In this document: piece after piece, positions 25,697-34,839 of the stretch
Position numbering within the stretch: the stretch's first letter is position 1
Layout of the letters: every line of letters begins with the position of its first letter
DNA from: Mesorhizobium sp. B2-7-2
GTDB taxonomy: Bacteria > Pseudomonadota > Alphaproteobacteria > Rhizobiales > Rhizobiaceae
DNA: 64,000 nt
Direction: 5' to 3'
NCBI RefSeq assembly: GCF_006440775.1
Contig: NZ_VFTZ01000024.1
Location: forward strand, 26,940 to 90,939
Notes under the pieces: model-generated
What the model was told of the DNA's origin: nothing
The model's database searches: none
The model's input: only the letters and a program-made list of their open reading frames with translations
Position numbers and translations under genes: made by a program

Positions 25697-26869
25697 TCAA
25701 AAGCCCGGAACGGGCTGGACCTTTCCACTCAGCCGAGCGCCAAGCGTCAAAGCGGCCGGAAAATTCTTGATCACGGCGCGCATGGCCGACGCGCCACCTG
25801 GCCCAAGCGCGATTTTGGCAATCAAGGCCGCGGCACGCAGACGGGTCGAGAATTGCCGACGCCATTCGCGTTCGTAGCGACGCCCGGCGGCGTCGCGGTC
25901 CTCGTGACCTTTGCCCGATGCGATCAGTTCTCGCGCAAGCAGCCAGCCCGATTGCAGCGCCATCGAAATCCCTTCGGCGATGACAGGATGCGATTCGCCC
26001 GCGATATTGCCGACACGGAAGATGCCCTGATCGTAGCCGGCCCGGATGCCGGGATGAATCGGCCCCGCAGCCAGCCATGGGCCATCCAATTCGGCACCTG
26101 CCAGCGCAGTTCGCACGCCTCGGCACGAGTCCAGGACGTGGCGCGATACCGCATCCGCGGCGGCAATATTTCCAAAGCGCCGGCGCAGCCCGGATAGAAC
26201 ATCGCGGCGGATACAGCAGGAGATTGAAACCCGGCCATGGTCCGCAGTTACCATCCCGCCATATCCGCCCGGGAATACCAGCAGCGGCATCAGATCGGGC
26301 GCCAGTGCGGCGCCGGTAAAATGCGCCTTGAAGCCGAAAAGGTCGGAGGGTTGGCTGGTTCTTTCAAGCTGGCTCGGAAGTTTCCCGGTTTCCCAGGATC
26401 CGTGCGCGGCAATGATGACAGGTGTGCTGAGCAGCTTCTGTTGCTGGTCCGACTCCACAGTCAGAAATTGCAAGTCATCGCGCCGGCGGACAGCGACTGC
26501 CTTGCAAGGCTGGAGTATCTCGACACCCGCACGTTCGGCGGCCTGTAGCAGGATGGTGTCCAGACGATCGCGGCCGAGCGCGCGGCCGAGACCCGTCTTG
26601 GCGCCCGGCATTCGCGCCTGAGCCGAGACATCGCCCGAAAAGAACCCGACGCGCCTTATTTCAGGGCCGGCTTCCGCGCGCCAGCTCTCGCCGACGCCCA
26701 GTTGATCGAGCAAGGCAAGGCTGGTGCCCGACATGAATTCGCCGCAGACCTTGCGGCGAGGAAATACCACCTTCTCCACCATTGCCACCGACCAACCATG
26801 TTGGGCGAGTGCAATGGCGGTGGAACTTCCGGCAGGGCCGGCACCGATGACAATTGCGTCGTGCATCAT
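25697..26869 (-). CDS. FAD-dependent oxidoreductase (geranylgeranyl-reductase/halogenase-like)
   Basis: 390 residues from the ATG at 26869, which overlaps the methyltransferase stop (ATGA). MMHDAIVIGAGPAGSSTAIALAQHGW is the FAD-binding GxGxxG motif; FPRRKVCGEFMSG near residue 45 and the later GNIAGESHPVIAEGISMALQSG (GD-type motif region) place it in the group-A flavoprotein monooxygenase/reductase family. With a type III PKS and a methyltransferase it forms the same trio as srsA/srsB/srsC, where the flavoprotein hydroxylates an alkylresorcinol. Its reaction here is inferred. Confidence 0.88.
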   Translation of the reverse strand: MMHDAIVIGAGPAGSSTAIALAQHGWSVAMVEKVVFPRRKVCGEFMSGTSLALLDQLGVGESWRAEAGPEIRRVGFFSGDVSAQARMPGAKTGLGRALGRDRLDTILLQAAERAGVEILQPCKAVAVRRRDDLQFLTVESDQQQKLLSTPVIIAAHGSWETGKLPSQLERTSQPSDLFGFKAHFTGAALAPDLMPLLVFPGGYGGMVTADHGRVSISCCIRRDVLSGLRRRFGNIAAADAVSRHVLDSCRGVRTALAGAELDGPWLAAGPIHPGIRAGYDQGIFRVGNIAGESHPVIAEGISMALQSGWLLARELIASGKGHEDRDAAGRRYEREWRRQFSTRLRAAALIAKIALGPGGASAMRAVIKNFPAALTLGARLSGKVQPVPGF

Positions 26870-27570
26870 TTCGTGTCGGGCATGCTGGCGCCGACAAATC
26901 CTTGCGTAAACAGGCCTCTGCGGCCCTCCATCACGGGCGTTCCACCCGACAGTTGCCACAATTGTGAAAGTTCCGTGCCGCGAAAACCGGCGCGCACACT
27001 TTGCGCTGCATCATTCAGCGTCACCGCGCAGGCGCCGATCAATCGCAGGAACCGTGTCGCCACAAGCGGCACCTTGGCTCTCAACGGCTCCGTGGCGACC
27101 AGCATCGGGGCCATCGTCATCATCCGAGAAAACAGCTCCTGCAGACGCATGTCGTCGAAGTGGTGGAGGATAAGGTTGGCGCAAACAAGGTCGAAGGGCC
27201 TGTCCTGGGTCCAATCGAACAGATCCGCGGTCACGGGCTGCGCCCGCCAGCCCAATTCAGCGAAGGAGCTGCGCAAGTCCTCGCTTATCAGGCCGATCCT
27301 GTCGACCATGACGATCTCGACGTCGGGCCAATGGCGCGCCATCAGCCGCGCCACCGCCAGCATGAACTTTCCGTCGCCGGCGCCTATTTCGAGGATGCGC
27401 AATGGCGGCTTTTGCACGTTTTGCCGCATCAGCGATGCCATGATCCTGGCCTGGAACATCAATGCATTGATGCGAACGAGATCACGACGGGATGCAATCG
27501 CACGGGGATCGTCAGCCGGGAGGCCGTCGAGGAGTTCTGGCTCCAGATGCCGGATGTCTATGTCGGTCAT
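26866..27570 (-). CDS. SAM-dependent methyltransferase
   Basis: 234 residues from the ATG at 27570; an ATG at 27708 in the same frame is possible. The SAM-binding motif RILEIGAGDGKFML is at about residues 58-71, with VDRIGLI and DLVCANLILHHF as later class-I motifs. It overlaps the FAD enzyme downstream and diverges from the type III PKS, so O- or C-methylation of the polyketide product is the likely job. The start lacks a strong ribosome site. Confidence 0.85.
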   Translation of the reverse strand: MTDIDIRHLEPELLDGLPADDPRAIASRRDLVRINALMFQARIMASLMRQNVQKPPLRILEIGAGDGKFMLAVARLMARHWPDVEIVMVDRIGLISEDLRSSFAELGWRAQPVTADLFDWTQDRPFDLVCANLILHHFDDMRLQELFSRMMTMAPMLVATEPLRAKVPLVATRFLRLIGACAVTLNDAAQSVRAGFRGTELSQLWQLSGGTPVMEGRRGLFTQGFVGASMPDTK

Positions 27571-27876
27571 GCGATGGATCGGAAATCTAGGCTTCAGCCG
27601 GCAATCCGGCAAATAGAATTCGGTCGTACCTTCATGGCCGCGCGCTGCTGAGTCGCGGAACCCGCATTTGAGGCCAACCCGGATAGCGAAGAAAGTCGGT
27701 CCCTTCATGCGAGACCGGAGGCTGATATCACAGTTTGCTAATGAGAAATATCGGCACCGCGCAATAAAATGCTCTATGCAGGCGTTTACCTTAGGAACAC
27801 TTCTCCAATTCGCAGACCTCTTATGAGCCTGATTGCGCTCATTTGAGACCCGATTGGGCTCATTCTCGGAGCTATT
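27571..27876. other. AT-richer divergent control region of the polyketide cluster
   Basis: This 306-base gap between the methyltransferase and the type III PKS is distinctly richer in A and T than its surroundings. It must hold both divergent promoters. It contains the tandem dyads at 27823-27866; I see no coding frame with a ribosome site. Confidence 0.6.
27823..27866. promoter_or_regulatory. Two tandem dyad motifs upstream of the type III PKS
   Basis: TGAGCCTGATTGCGCTCATT (from 27824) and TGAGACCCGATTGGGCTCATT (from 27844) are direct repeats with a 20-base period; each is itself a GAGC...GCTC dyad. They end about 10 bases before the PKS start, suggesting two helically phased regulator sites. 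Confidence 0.5.
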
Positions 27877-28947
27877 TTGTCCCCTCAAGCGTATCTGAAC
27901 GGCATTGCCACGTGTGTCCCCGAACATGACGTGCATCGGTTCTTCCTCGGCTATGGAGCCTCGCTGCTTGAAAACGATGCGCAGCGCCTTGCGCTCTTCG
28001 AGCGAATGGTCGCCCTGGCCGGGATCGAGCATCGCTATTCCTGCTTTGCGCCTGCCGACGATCCGCGCGGCGGGGCAATCGACCGCGACGGAACCTCGGT
28101 CAGAGGCTCGTTCGCCAGCACCGCAATGCGTATGCGGATGTACGAAGCCGCCGCACCGGAGCTCGCGCAACGGGCCGTCGACAGACTTCTGGCCAACGAC
28201 GAGCGCTCGCAGATCACGCATTTGATCGTGACGAGCTGCACCGGCTTTTCGGCGCCCGGCATCGACCTGGAGCTGGTGCAGCGATGCGGCCTGTCGACGT
28301 CGGTCGAGCGCACCATCATCGGCTTCATGGGATGCTATGCCGCCATCAACGCCTTGAAGCTGTCGCGCCACATCGTGCGATCGGATCCGAAGGCCCGCGT
28401 GCTGATCGTCAACATCGAATTGTGCACGCTGCACTTCAAAGAAGCCACGGAGCTCGAGAAGCTGATCTCGTTCTGTCTATGGGGCGACGGTTGCGCGGCC
28501 TCGCTGGTGACAGCCGAGCCGCACGGCATCCTGCTCGAAAGCTTCCACGCGATCGTGGCAGCGGAGCGCAAGGAGCTGATGAGCTGGAATATCCGCGACG
28601 ACGGCTTTGACATGGTGCTGTCCGGCCAGGTTCCCGGTGCCGTCCGTGAGACGCTGCGCAACGAGCATCCGGCCATCCTCGGCGGCAGGCCCGCCAAGGA
28701 GATCGATTTGTGGGCGGTGCATCCCGGCGGCCGCTCGGTGCTCGACGCAGTCGAGCGGGCACTCGAACTGAAGCCGGCCGCGCTCGCCGCATCGCGCGAA
28801 GTGCTCCGGCAATACGGCAACATGTCGTCGGCCACCGTAATGTTCGCGATGGCCGAAATGCTGAAGGAGCCGTCGGGCTTGCTCGGCTGCGGCATGGCGT
28901 TCGGGCCGGGATTGACCACCGAGACCATGATGTTCCGGACTGCCTGA
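27877..28947 (+). CDS. Type III polyketide synthase
   Basis: 356 residues from a TTG at 27877 with a CGGAG site. The chalcone-synthase-fold catalytic triad is complete: Cys153 (GFMGCYAAINAL), His282 (WAVHPGGRSVLDAV) and Asn315 (QYGNMSSATVMF). Such homodimers extend an acyl starter with malonyl-CoA and cyclise it to resorcinols, pyrones or phloroglucinols. The neighbouring methyltransferase, flavoprotein, sulfotransferase and lipid-export genes favour a long-chain phenolic lipid. Its stop shares a base with the sulfotransferase start (TGATG). Confidence 0.95.
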   Translation: MSPQAYLNGIATCVPEHDVHRFFLGYGASLLENDAQRLALFERMVALAGIEHRYSCFAPADDPRGGAIDRDGTSVRGSFASTAMRMRMYEAAAPELAQRAVDRLLANDERSQITHLIVTSCTGFSAPGIDLELVQRCGLSTSVERTIIGFMGCYAAINALKLSRHIVRSDPKARVLIVNIELCTLHFKEATELEKLISFCLWGDGCAASLVTAEPHGILLESFHAIVAAERKELMSWNIRDDGFDMVLSGQVPGAVRETLRNEHPAILGGRPAKEIDLWAVHPGGRSVLDAVERALELKPAALAASREVLRQYGNMSSATVMFAMAEMLKEPSGLLGCGMAFGPGLTTETMMFRTA

Positions 28948-30164
28948 TGAAGTCGAACGCCATCCGGCACCGCGTCCGTGCTTTCGCAGCCCGTCGGCTG
29001 GTGCCCTACTTGCCGTATCCGCACTTCATGTGTGTGGCACCTCTTGACGCCGTGTTGCGCGTCCTATGGCGTGCGGAAGGCCGGTTACCTCCCGTTTATT
29101 GGCCGCGTCTGGTGCTCCTGCTTCTGATTTCGGGCATCAACACGATCGCCTCCCTGCCGGAGCGCGTGATCCTTGGGGCATGGCTGCGGCTGCGGCCTCC
29201 CCAGATGGAACCGGATAACGCGCCTGTGTTCGTTCTTGGCTACTTCCGCTCCGGGACGACTTTTTTGCAGAACCTGCTGTCGGCGGACCCGGACCTGAGA
29301 TCGCCGGGCTGGCCGCAGGTCCTGGCGCCTCAGACATTCGTCCTTGGCTGGGCCTTGCTGCGCTATCTTTTCGTGCCCTTGCTGCCGTTGACGCGCCTCG
29401 ACGCGGTCGTGCCGGTTGGCGCCAGGCTGCCGGCGGAGGACGACTTCGCATTGAACAATCTGGGTGGAATGTCGATCCTGGCGGGGCGCGCCGTGCTTCC
29501 CCGCCGGCAAGCCTTCTTCAATCGATATCAGGATCTCGACTCGCTCTCGGCGCAAGAGCTGAGCCGTTGGCGCTCACATCAGTTCGCCTTCGTCCAGAAG
29601 CTCACGCTCGTCGCCGGAGGGCGGCGACTTCTGCTCAAGTCGCCGAGCCACACGGCGCGCGTCCGCCACCTTTTGGAGCTGTTCCCTGGCGCCAAGTTTG
29701 TCCACATCTCGCGTTCGCCGGAAGCGGTGTTCCGGTCCAACCTTGTTCTGACGCGCGAGTTGCAGCGTGCGTTCGCCCTGCAGCCGCCGCTGCCCGAGCA
29801 CGAGCAGGAAGAGATCATCGCCCGCGAATATCTCGCGACGGAGATGCACTATCTGGCTGATAGAACCCGGATTCCAGCCGCCGACCTCGCCGAGGTGAGG
29901 CTACAGGATCTGATTGCCGATCCGATGGGCGAGATGAAGCGGATCTACCGCGAACTGGGCTTGCCATTCTCCCACGGCTGCGAGGAGCGCATGCTGCAAG
30001 TCGCCGCGACGTTCGGCAAACAGCCGCGCAACCGCCATCCCGACCTGACGGAAGGGCAGAAAGCGCGCTTAGCCCGCCTCGAACCGCTCGCTTCCAATTT
30101 CGGGCATGTGCCTGCGCTGCCTCCCGGGACTGTCAATATTGACAGCCAACCGCGCATTGGATGA
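28947..30164 (+). CDS. Sulfotransferase family protein
   Basis: 405 residues from the ATG at 28947, coupled to the PKS stop. The 5'-phosphosulfate loop is LGYFRSGTTFLQNLL (RSGTT at 101-105) and the 3'-phosphate motif is FVHISRSPEAVFRSNL (about 251-266), both expected for PAPS-dependent sulfotransferases. A hydrophobic stretch at about 51-70 may hold the protein at the inner membrane, near a lipid substrate. Sulfating a type III PKS product would make an anionic phenolic lipid; that pairing is inferred from the operon. Confidence 0.87.
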   Translation: MKSNAIRHRVRAFAARRLVPYLPYPHFMCVAPLDAVLRVLWRAEGRLPPVYWPRLVLLLLISGINTIASLPERVILGAWLRLRPPQMEPDNAPVFVLGYFRSGTTFLQNLLSADPDLRSPGWPQVLAPQTFVLGWALLRYLFVPLLPLTRLDAVVPVGARLPAEDDFALNNLGGMSILAGRAVLPRRQAFFNRYQDLDSLSAQELSRWRSHQFAFVQKLTLVAGGRRLLLKSPSHTARVRHLLELFPGAKFVHISRSPEAVFRSNLVLTRELQRAFALQPPLPEHEQEEIIAREYLATEMHYLADRTRIPAADLAEVRLQDLIADPMGEMKRIYRELGLPFSHGCEERMLQVAATFGKQPRNRHPDLTEGQKARLARLEPLASNFGHVPALPPGTVNIDSQPRIG

Positions 30165-30173
30165 CATGGCATC

Positions 30174-30782
30174 ATGACGGCAGGCCTATGGTCATACGCA
30201 AGCTGGGCAGGTTTGGCCCGGCTGTTGCTCGTCCCTCTGTTGCTCAGCATCTGCGCCCCTTCGGCGGTTGCCGACGAGCAGGGCGATGCGGTCAAGCTGG
30301 TTGAGACCGTGCGCCAGGCGGCGCTCGTGCTCGGGCACGGCGGTCCCGCCGAGGCGCAGCTCCGCTCGATCTCAGCGGCCTTCGACGGAAAGGGAATTGC
30401 CCAAGCCGTGCTCGGGACGCGTTGGCGCAGCGCGAGCGCGGACGACCGCGCCGCGGTGGTCGATGCGCTTCTTTATGCCATCGCACACGGGCTGGCCGAC
30501 AAGCTGGAGCGGACGCAGGACAAGACTTTCACCGTGCTCGGCACAAAGACTCTGGCCAACGGCGACACACTGGTGCGCAGCGAATTCCGCCGGCGGCTCC
30601 ACGGCCCAACATCCGTGGACTGGCGTGTCCGCCGCTGCCGCGGGCAACTCTGTATCGGCGATGTCTTTGTCGACGGCGGGTCGGTGACCGTGCGGCAGCG
30701 GGACCGCATCAGCCAGATCCTCGCCGGCAATGGCGGCTCGATCCCCGCGCTTGTCGTCGATCTCAGGAAAGGCCGGGTATGA
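30174..30782 (+). CDS. MlaC/Ttg2D-like periplasmic lipid-binding protein
   Basis: 202 residues. A signal peptide (hydrophobic at about 13-32, cleavage near AVA-DE) precedes a domain of the toluene-tolerance (Ttg2D/MlaC) family: a helical first half with the usual spacing (GKGIAQAVLGTRWRSASADDRAAVVDAL) and a beta-rich second half (VDWRVRRCRGQLCIGDVFVDGGSVTVRQR). MlaC-like proteins ferry lipids through the periplasm, as does the hopanoid-linked HpnM. Sitting between the sulfotransferase and the ABC genes, it is likely the carrier for the cluster's lipid product. Confidence 0.8.
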   Translation: MTAGLWSYASWAGLARLLLVPLLLSICAPSAVADEQGDAVKLVETVRQAALVLGHGGPAEAQLRSISAAFDGKGIAQAVLGTRWRSASADDRAAVVDALLYAIAHGLADKLERTQDKTFTVLGTKTLANGDTLVRSEFRRRLHGPTSVDWRVRRCRGQLCIGDVFVDGGSVTVRQRDRISQILAGNGGSIPALVVDLRKGRV

Positions 30783-30798
30783 CTCCTCGCCGGCGCTC

Positions 30799-31512
30799 AT
30801 GTCCTTCCTCGTCGAATTGAGCAATGTCGGCCGCGATTTTGACGGCGGCCGCATCGTCGCCGTTGACGACGTGTCGCTCGCGATCGGGAATGACGAGACC
30901 GTCGCGATTGTCGGCCGCAGCGGCAGCGGCAAATCGACGATCCTGAACCTGGTCTGCGGGCTCGACCGGCCGACCCGCGGCGAAGTTCGGTTCGAAGGAC
31001 GGGCCGTCAATGGAAGTGCTGCGTGGGCAGCGGTCCGGGCCAGCAGGATAGGCATCGTCTTCCAGAACTTCTGCCTGCTCCCCTCCTTGTCGGCGCGCGA
31101 GAACATCGAGGTGGCTCTGCTGGGAAACCTCGGCGGAGCGCAGCAGCGTCGCGCTCGCGCGCTGGAACTTCTGGCGCATTTCGGTCTTGCCGATCGCGCT
31201 GCGCTGCGGCCGGCCGAGCTTTCGGGCGGCGAACGCCAGCGGCTTGCCATTGCGCGGGCGCTTGCCAACCGTCCGAAGCTTCTTCTTGCCGACGAGCCGA
31301 CAGGAAGCCTCGACGTGCAGACAAGCCAATCCGTCATGGACATCATCGGCAATGCGCATCGCGAATTCGGGACCGCAGTGATCGTGGTGACCCATGACGA
31401 GGACGTGGCCGCATTGTGCGGACGGCGGGTCGAGATCTCGGATGGCCGCATCCGCTCGGACAGCCGGATGGCGGCAATCTCAGCGCCCGCACCGGCATCG
31501 CGGATCGGCTAG
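30799..31512 (+). CDS. ABC transporter ATP-binding protein (LolD/MacB-like)
   Basis: 237 residues from the ATG at 30799, 16 bases after the MlaC-like stop. Walker A is GRSGSGKST, the signature is LSGGERQRLAIARAL, and Walker B is LLLADEPTGSLD, followed by the switch His in VVTHDED. The D-x-Q and LADEPTGSLD patterns match the LolD/MacB/FtsE class, which powers FtsX-type permeases rather than transmembrane pumps. It pairs with the next gene, three bases away. Confidence 0.93.
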   Translation: MSFLVELSNVGRDFDGGRIVAVDDVSLAIGNDETVAIVGRSGSGKSTILNLVCGLDRPTRGEVRFEGRAVNGSAAWAAVRASRIGIVFQNFCLLPSLSARENIEVALLGNLGGAQQRRARALELLAHFGLADRAALRPAELSGGERQRLAIARALANRPKLLLADEPTGSLDVQTSQSVMDIIGNAHREFGTAVIVVTHDEDVAALCGRRVEISDGRIRSDSRMAAISAPAPASRIG

Positions 31513-31515
31513 CCC

Positions 31516-32637
31516 ATGACGGAGCTGACCCTGCCCTTGCGCGGTCTCATCGCACGTCCGCTGCGCACTTTGCTCACGGTGCTCGGCATCGCCTTGGCGG
31601 TCGCCGGCTTCGTGGCGCTTACCGGCCTGACCGCCGGCGTCCAGCGCTCATTTGCGTCGGGAATCGATGAGAACGGCGCGGATCTGGTGGTTAGCCAGCG
31701 CAGCACCTTCAATTTGGTGAGCAGCACCGTGCCCAGAGCGCTCGGCCCGGCGCTTTCGGCGGTGCCGAATGTCGAGGCGGTGTCGGGCGTTCTCCTCAAC
31801 ATCACCACCGCCGACGAGGACGCCAATATCGTCATGGCCGGCTGGCCAAGCGGCAGCTTCCTGTGGAAAGACGTGCCGCTCGTAGCGGGGCGGCTCCCTG
31901 TGCCGGGGGACCAGTGGCCGGTGATCCTCGGCCAATCGATCGCCGGCGCATTGGACAAGCGGGTCGGCGATACCGTCGAGCTGCAGTTCCAGCCCTATCG
32001 GATCGTCGGCATCGCGTCGTTCTCGTCCATGCTGAACCAGAACAGCGCCATCGTTCCGCTCGAGGGGCTGCAGCAGCTCCTGTCGCGGGAGGACGCCTTT
32101 ACCTTGTTCGAGGTGAGACTGAAGCGCCCGCTCGACGCCGACGGCATCGCCGCTGCCCGCACCCGGCTCGTTGCAGCCGCGCCGGGATTCGTGGTCGGCG
32201 ACACCGAGCAGTTCGCCAACAGCATCCGCATCTTCGATCTGCTTCGGGCGATCGCCCGCACGATTTCGCTGGTCGTCATGGCGATGGCCTCGGTTGCGGT
32301 CGCCAACACGCTGCTGATGGCCGTGAACGAACGGACGTTCGAGATTGGTGTTCTGGCGGCGCTTGGCTGGGCGCCGCGGCGGATTCTTCGGCTCATCCTC
32401 ATCGAAGGCGTCTTCATGAGCGCAGCCGGCGGCGTTATCGGCATCGTTCTCGGCGCCCTGACCATGGAAGCGGCGGCGAAGACAAGGTTCGCGGCGGGGC
32501 TGATCGTGCCTTATCTGTCAGGCTGGTCGATCGCCCAGGCGCTGATCTTCGTCTTCATCGCCGGCCCGCTCGGCGCACTCTACCCGGCTTGGCGCGCCAC
32601 GCGTCTTCTGCCCGCTGAAGCGCTCCGCAGGATCTGA
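31516..32637 (+). CDS. ABC transporter permease (FtsX/MacB type)
   Basis: 373 residues. One membrane segment near 17-37, a periplasmic region of about 210 residues, then three more segments (about 250-275, 300-325 and 338-360), the MacB/LolC layout. TFEIGVLAALGWAPRRILRLI is the cytoplasmic coupling-helix signature, and LPAEALRRI closes the protein. MacB-type pumps act by mechanotransmission on periplasmic cargo, so with the MlaC-like protein this probably moves a lipid product toward the outer membrane. It is the last gene of the operon. Confidence 0.92.
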   Translation: MTELTLPLRGLIARPLRTLLTVLGIALAVAGFVALTGLTAGVQRSFASGIDENGADLVVSQRSTFNLVSSTVPRALGPALSAVPNVEAVSGVLLNITTADEDANIVMAGWPSGSFLWKDVPLVAGRLPVPGDQWPVILGQSIAGALDKRVGDTVELQFQPYRIVGIASFSSMLNQNSAIVPLEGLQQLLSREDAFTLFEVRLKRPLDADGIAAARTRLVAAAPGFVVGDTEQFANSIRIFDLLRAIARTISLVVMAMASVAVANTLLMAVNERTFEIGVLAALGWAPRRILRLILIEGVFMSAAGGVIGIVLGALTMEAAAKTRFAAGLIVPYLSGWSIAQALIFVFIAGPLGALYPAWRATRLLPAEALRRI

Positions 32638-32795
32638 CTTGTCGTGTCGGCCGGGGCAGCGTTCGGTGCCGATAGCGCCGGCAAAAGCATCGATCTGTCC
32701 GGAAGTCTGGCCCTGTTCGCCGTACGGCCTCACAGAAGGGACGCGGCAGGCCCCGTTCCGCCACGAGTGTTCTCATGCCGCGGCGCCAAGCCTCG

Positions 32796-34427
32796 TCAGT
32801 TGGTGAGCTGCAACCTGGAGAACTTGTGGGCGATCGTCTGGAAGACGTTGGGCAGCTTGGCCGGGTCCTCGACGGCGTAATAGTCGCTCGGGTCGGAAGC
32901 GCAGGCGCTGTAGAGCGAGCGGTTGGCCGCCGTGTCGGCCTGCAGCACCATGGTGTAAATCTGCACGCCCTGGCTCTTCAGCTGCGTGCAGACATCCTTC
33001 GTCCAACCGTCGACGTTGCGCGCCGCCGCCGCCTGATTGCTCGAACCGAAACGGCCGCTGGCGAGATAACCGTAGGAGGTGTAGTCCGATTTCTGCGGCG
33101 TGTTGCTGGCGCCGTAGACGACGTTCTCGCCGTCGGTCAAAAGCATCACCACCTTGGTGACGCCCGGCGTCTTGTACGGTGTGGCGTCGGTATAGGGCGG
33201 CTGCGGCGACAGCACCCGCTGACCCCAGGCCAGCCCTTCCGAAACATTGGTGCCGGAGCCGTTCCACTCGGTCATCTGGGCGGCGGCCTGGCGCAGCTTG
33301 TCGAAGTCGTCGGTCAACGGAACGATAGGCGTCGGGCAGGCGCGGTTCGGGCCGATGGTGATCGTGCTGCCGGCCTCGGTGATCAGCTTGTTGGTCGAAG
33401 CCGGGTACTTGGCAACCTTTTCAGCATTTTTGCCGACGAGCTTGGTCTTCGATTGCGACAACTTCACATCGTCGACGGTGTCGTCGAGATAGGAGTTGTT
33501 GTAGCTGGCCGCGGAATTGCCGTAGGCGGCGGACGGCCTCTTGGCGACGTCGGGATCGTCGGGCGCGAAATAGGGCACGAACAAGCTGTCGGGCTTCGAC
33601 GGATCCGGCGGCGCATCGGCGATGTTCAGTGCGCCCGGCCTCGCCTCGACGCAGCCTTTCCAGCCTGTGCCATTCCAGCCGGTGCGCTTCGACACCGGCA
33701 CGTCTTCCTCGAGCTCCTTGAACAGCGTCATATGGTCGGGACGCTTGCCGTCGACAGGCTCGAAATTGACGCCGTTGGTCGAGGACTGGCCGTCCATGTC
33801 GATCCAGGCCGGGTCGAATTCGGGACCGTTGACGTTGACGGCGGTGACGAAGGGCACCAGCGACGCGTGCACGGGACGGGTCGGCGATTTGACCGCTTCG
33901 AGATAGTCGAGCACGGACGTCGTCGCCTGCCGCAGCGCGGTGATGCGGGCGCCGGCCATCGAGCCGGTGTTGTCCAGCACCAACACCACTTCCAACTGGT
34001 TGTTGGATTCGACTGCGCCTGCGTCGACGCTGATATGCCGTTCGCTGCCGAACAGGAACGCGAAGTTGAGGTTCACGTCGGCGCTGGCGATCGCCTTGGT
34101 CTTCACGTAGCTGACGCCCTTGTCGACGGTCAGCGTCGCCTGGGCATTCGACAATTCGCCGCGGGTGGCGATATTGGCCTGGAAGTAGCGGTTGAAGACG
34201 TCGTTGCGGGTCACGTCCGCATCGCCGAGATGCGAGGAGGCGAGGTTCGCAGCGTCGAGAGCGTTCTGAAGATTGCTCTTGGCCCGCATCAGCGTCGAGA
34301 CATCGGTGGCAAACGCCACCGCGGCCAGGATCGCCGGCACGCCCAAGGCCAGCACCAACGCGAAATTGCCGCTCCTCGAGCGCCAGAAATCTTTATGCAA
34401 AGCCAAAACCGCCCCCATTGGCCGCAT
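32796..34427 (-). CDS. TadG-like pilus-assembly protein with von Willebrand A domain
   Basis: 543 residues from the ATG at 34427. An N-terminal TadE/TadG-like segment with a membrane anchor (about 20-41; RSGNFALVLALGVPAILAAVAFATDV) precedes a vWA domain whose metal site is VVLVLDNTGSMAG (DxTGSM at about 152-157) and which contains TKVVMLLTDGENVVYG. The C-terminus ends in SLYSACASDPSDYYAVEDP. TadG proteins join Flp pilus systems, but no other tad genes are in the window. Confidence 0.85.
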   Translation of the reverse strand: MRPMGAVLALHKDFWRSRSGNFALVLALGVPAILAAVAFATDVSTLMRAKSNLQNALDAANLASSHLGDADVTRNDVFNRYFQANIATRGELSNAQATLTVDKGVSYVKTKAIASADVNLNFAFLFGSERHISVDAGAVESNNQLEVVLVLDNTGSMAGARITALRQATTSVLDYLEAVKSPTRPVHASLVPFVTAVNVNGPEFDPAWIDMDGQSSTNGVNFEPVDGKRPDHMTLFKELEEDVPVSKRTGWNGTGWKGCVEARPGALNIADAPPDPSKPDSLFVPYFAPDDPDVAKRPSAAYGNSAASYNNSYLDDTVDDVKLSQSKTKLVGKNAEKVAKYPASTNKLITEAGSTITIGPNRACPTPIVPLTDDFDKLRQAAAQMTEWNGSGTNVSEGLAWGQRVLSPQPPYTDATPYKTPGVTKVVMLLTDGENVVYGASNTPQKSDYTSYGYLASGRFGSSNQAAAARNVDGWTKDVCTQLKSQGVQIYTMVLQADTAANRSLYSACASDPSDYYAVEDPAKLPNVFQTIAHKFSRLQLTN

Positions 34428-34839
34428 TTCGCAATGAATTCCATTAGATACGAAGATGTTAATAAACCAGGAGCACCTTGGCGCTGCTTGAGAAAACAAC
34501 GCATTTGATGGTTAAGGCAGACTTGCCTGGCGCGTATAAACGAAACGGCCGGTTCGCAGGTCCGCGGCATCGGCGACGCAGGCCGGGCCTTGCCTTCCTG
34601 GCGAATTGCTATATAGACCCGCGCAATCTGCCGGTCCTTGCTGGGGGCTGAACGGAGGGCCGCGGCCTTTTCAAAGGTCGCGACACGAAGCCGGAAAGGC
34701 TTCCAGCCTCCCGTGTCTCCGCTCTCGACCGTCTCGTGATGCTCCTTTCTTCCCCGCTCTTTCGCGATCGGGTCAGACAAGTTGCAGAGGCTTAGCCGCG
34801 AGGGCCGGTGAGAGAAACGAAGAAAGGCACTTAAACATA
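34428..34839. other. Divergent leader region of tadG-like gene and rpsF
   Basis: 412 bases without a credible gene. A CTATAT at 34609-34614 is a plausible -10 for rpsF, though the CTTGCC before it is only 14 bases away, so the -35 is unclear. A transcript from there would have a leader of over 200 bases, GC-rich and foldable (GGCCGCGGCCTTTT ..., then AGCCGGAAAGGCTT), which might allow S6/S18 autoregulation. That regulation is speculative. Confidence 0.4.

Noticed and set aside
32775..34508. 577-codon plus-strand frame opposite the TadG-like gene
   Set aside because: Shadow frame; the opposite strand has the vWA metal site and a membrane anchor.
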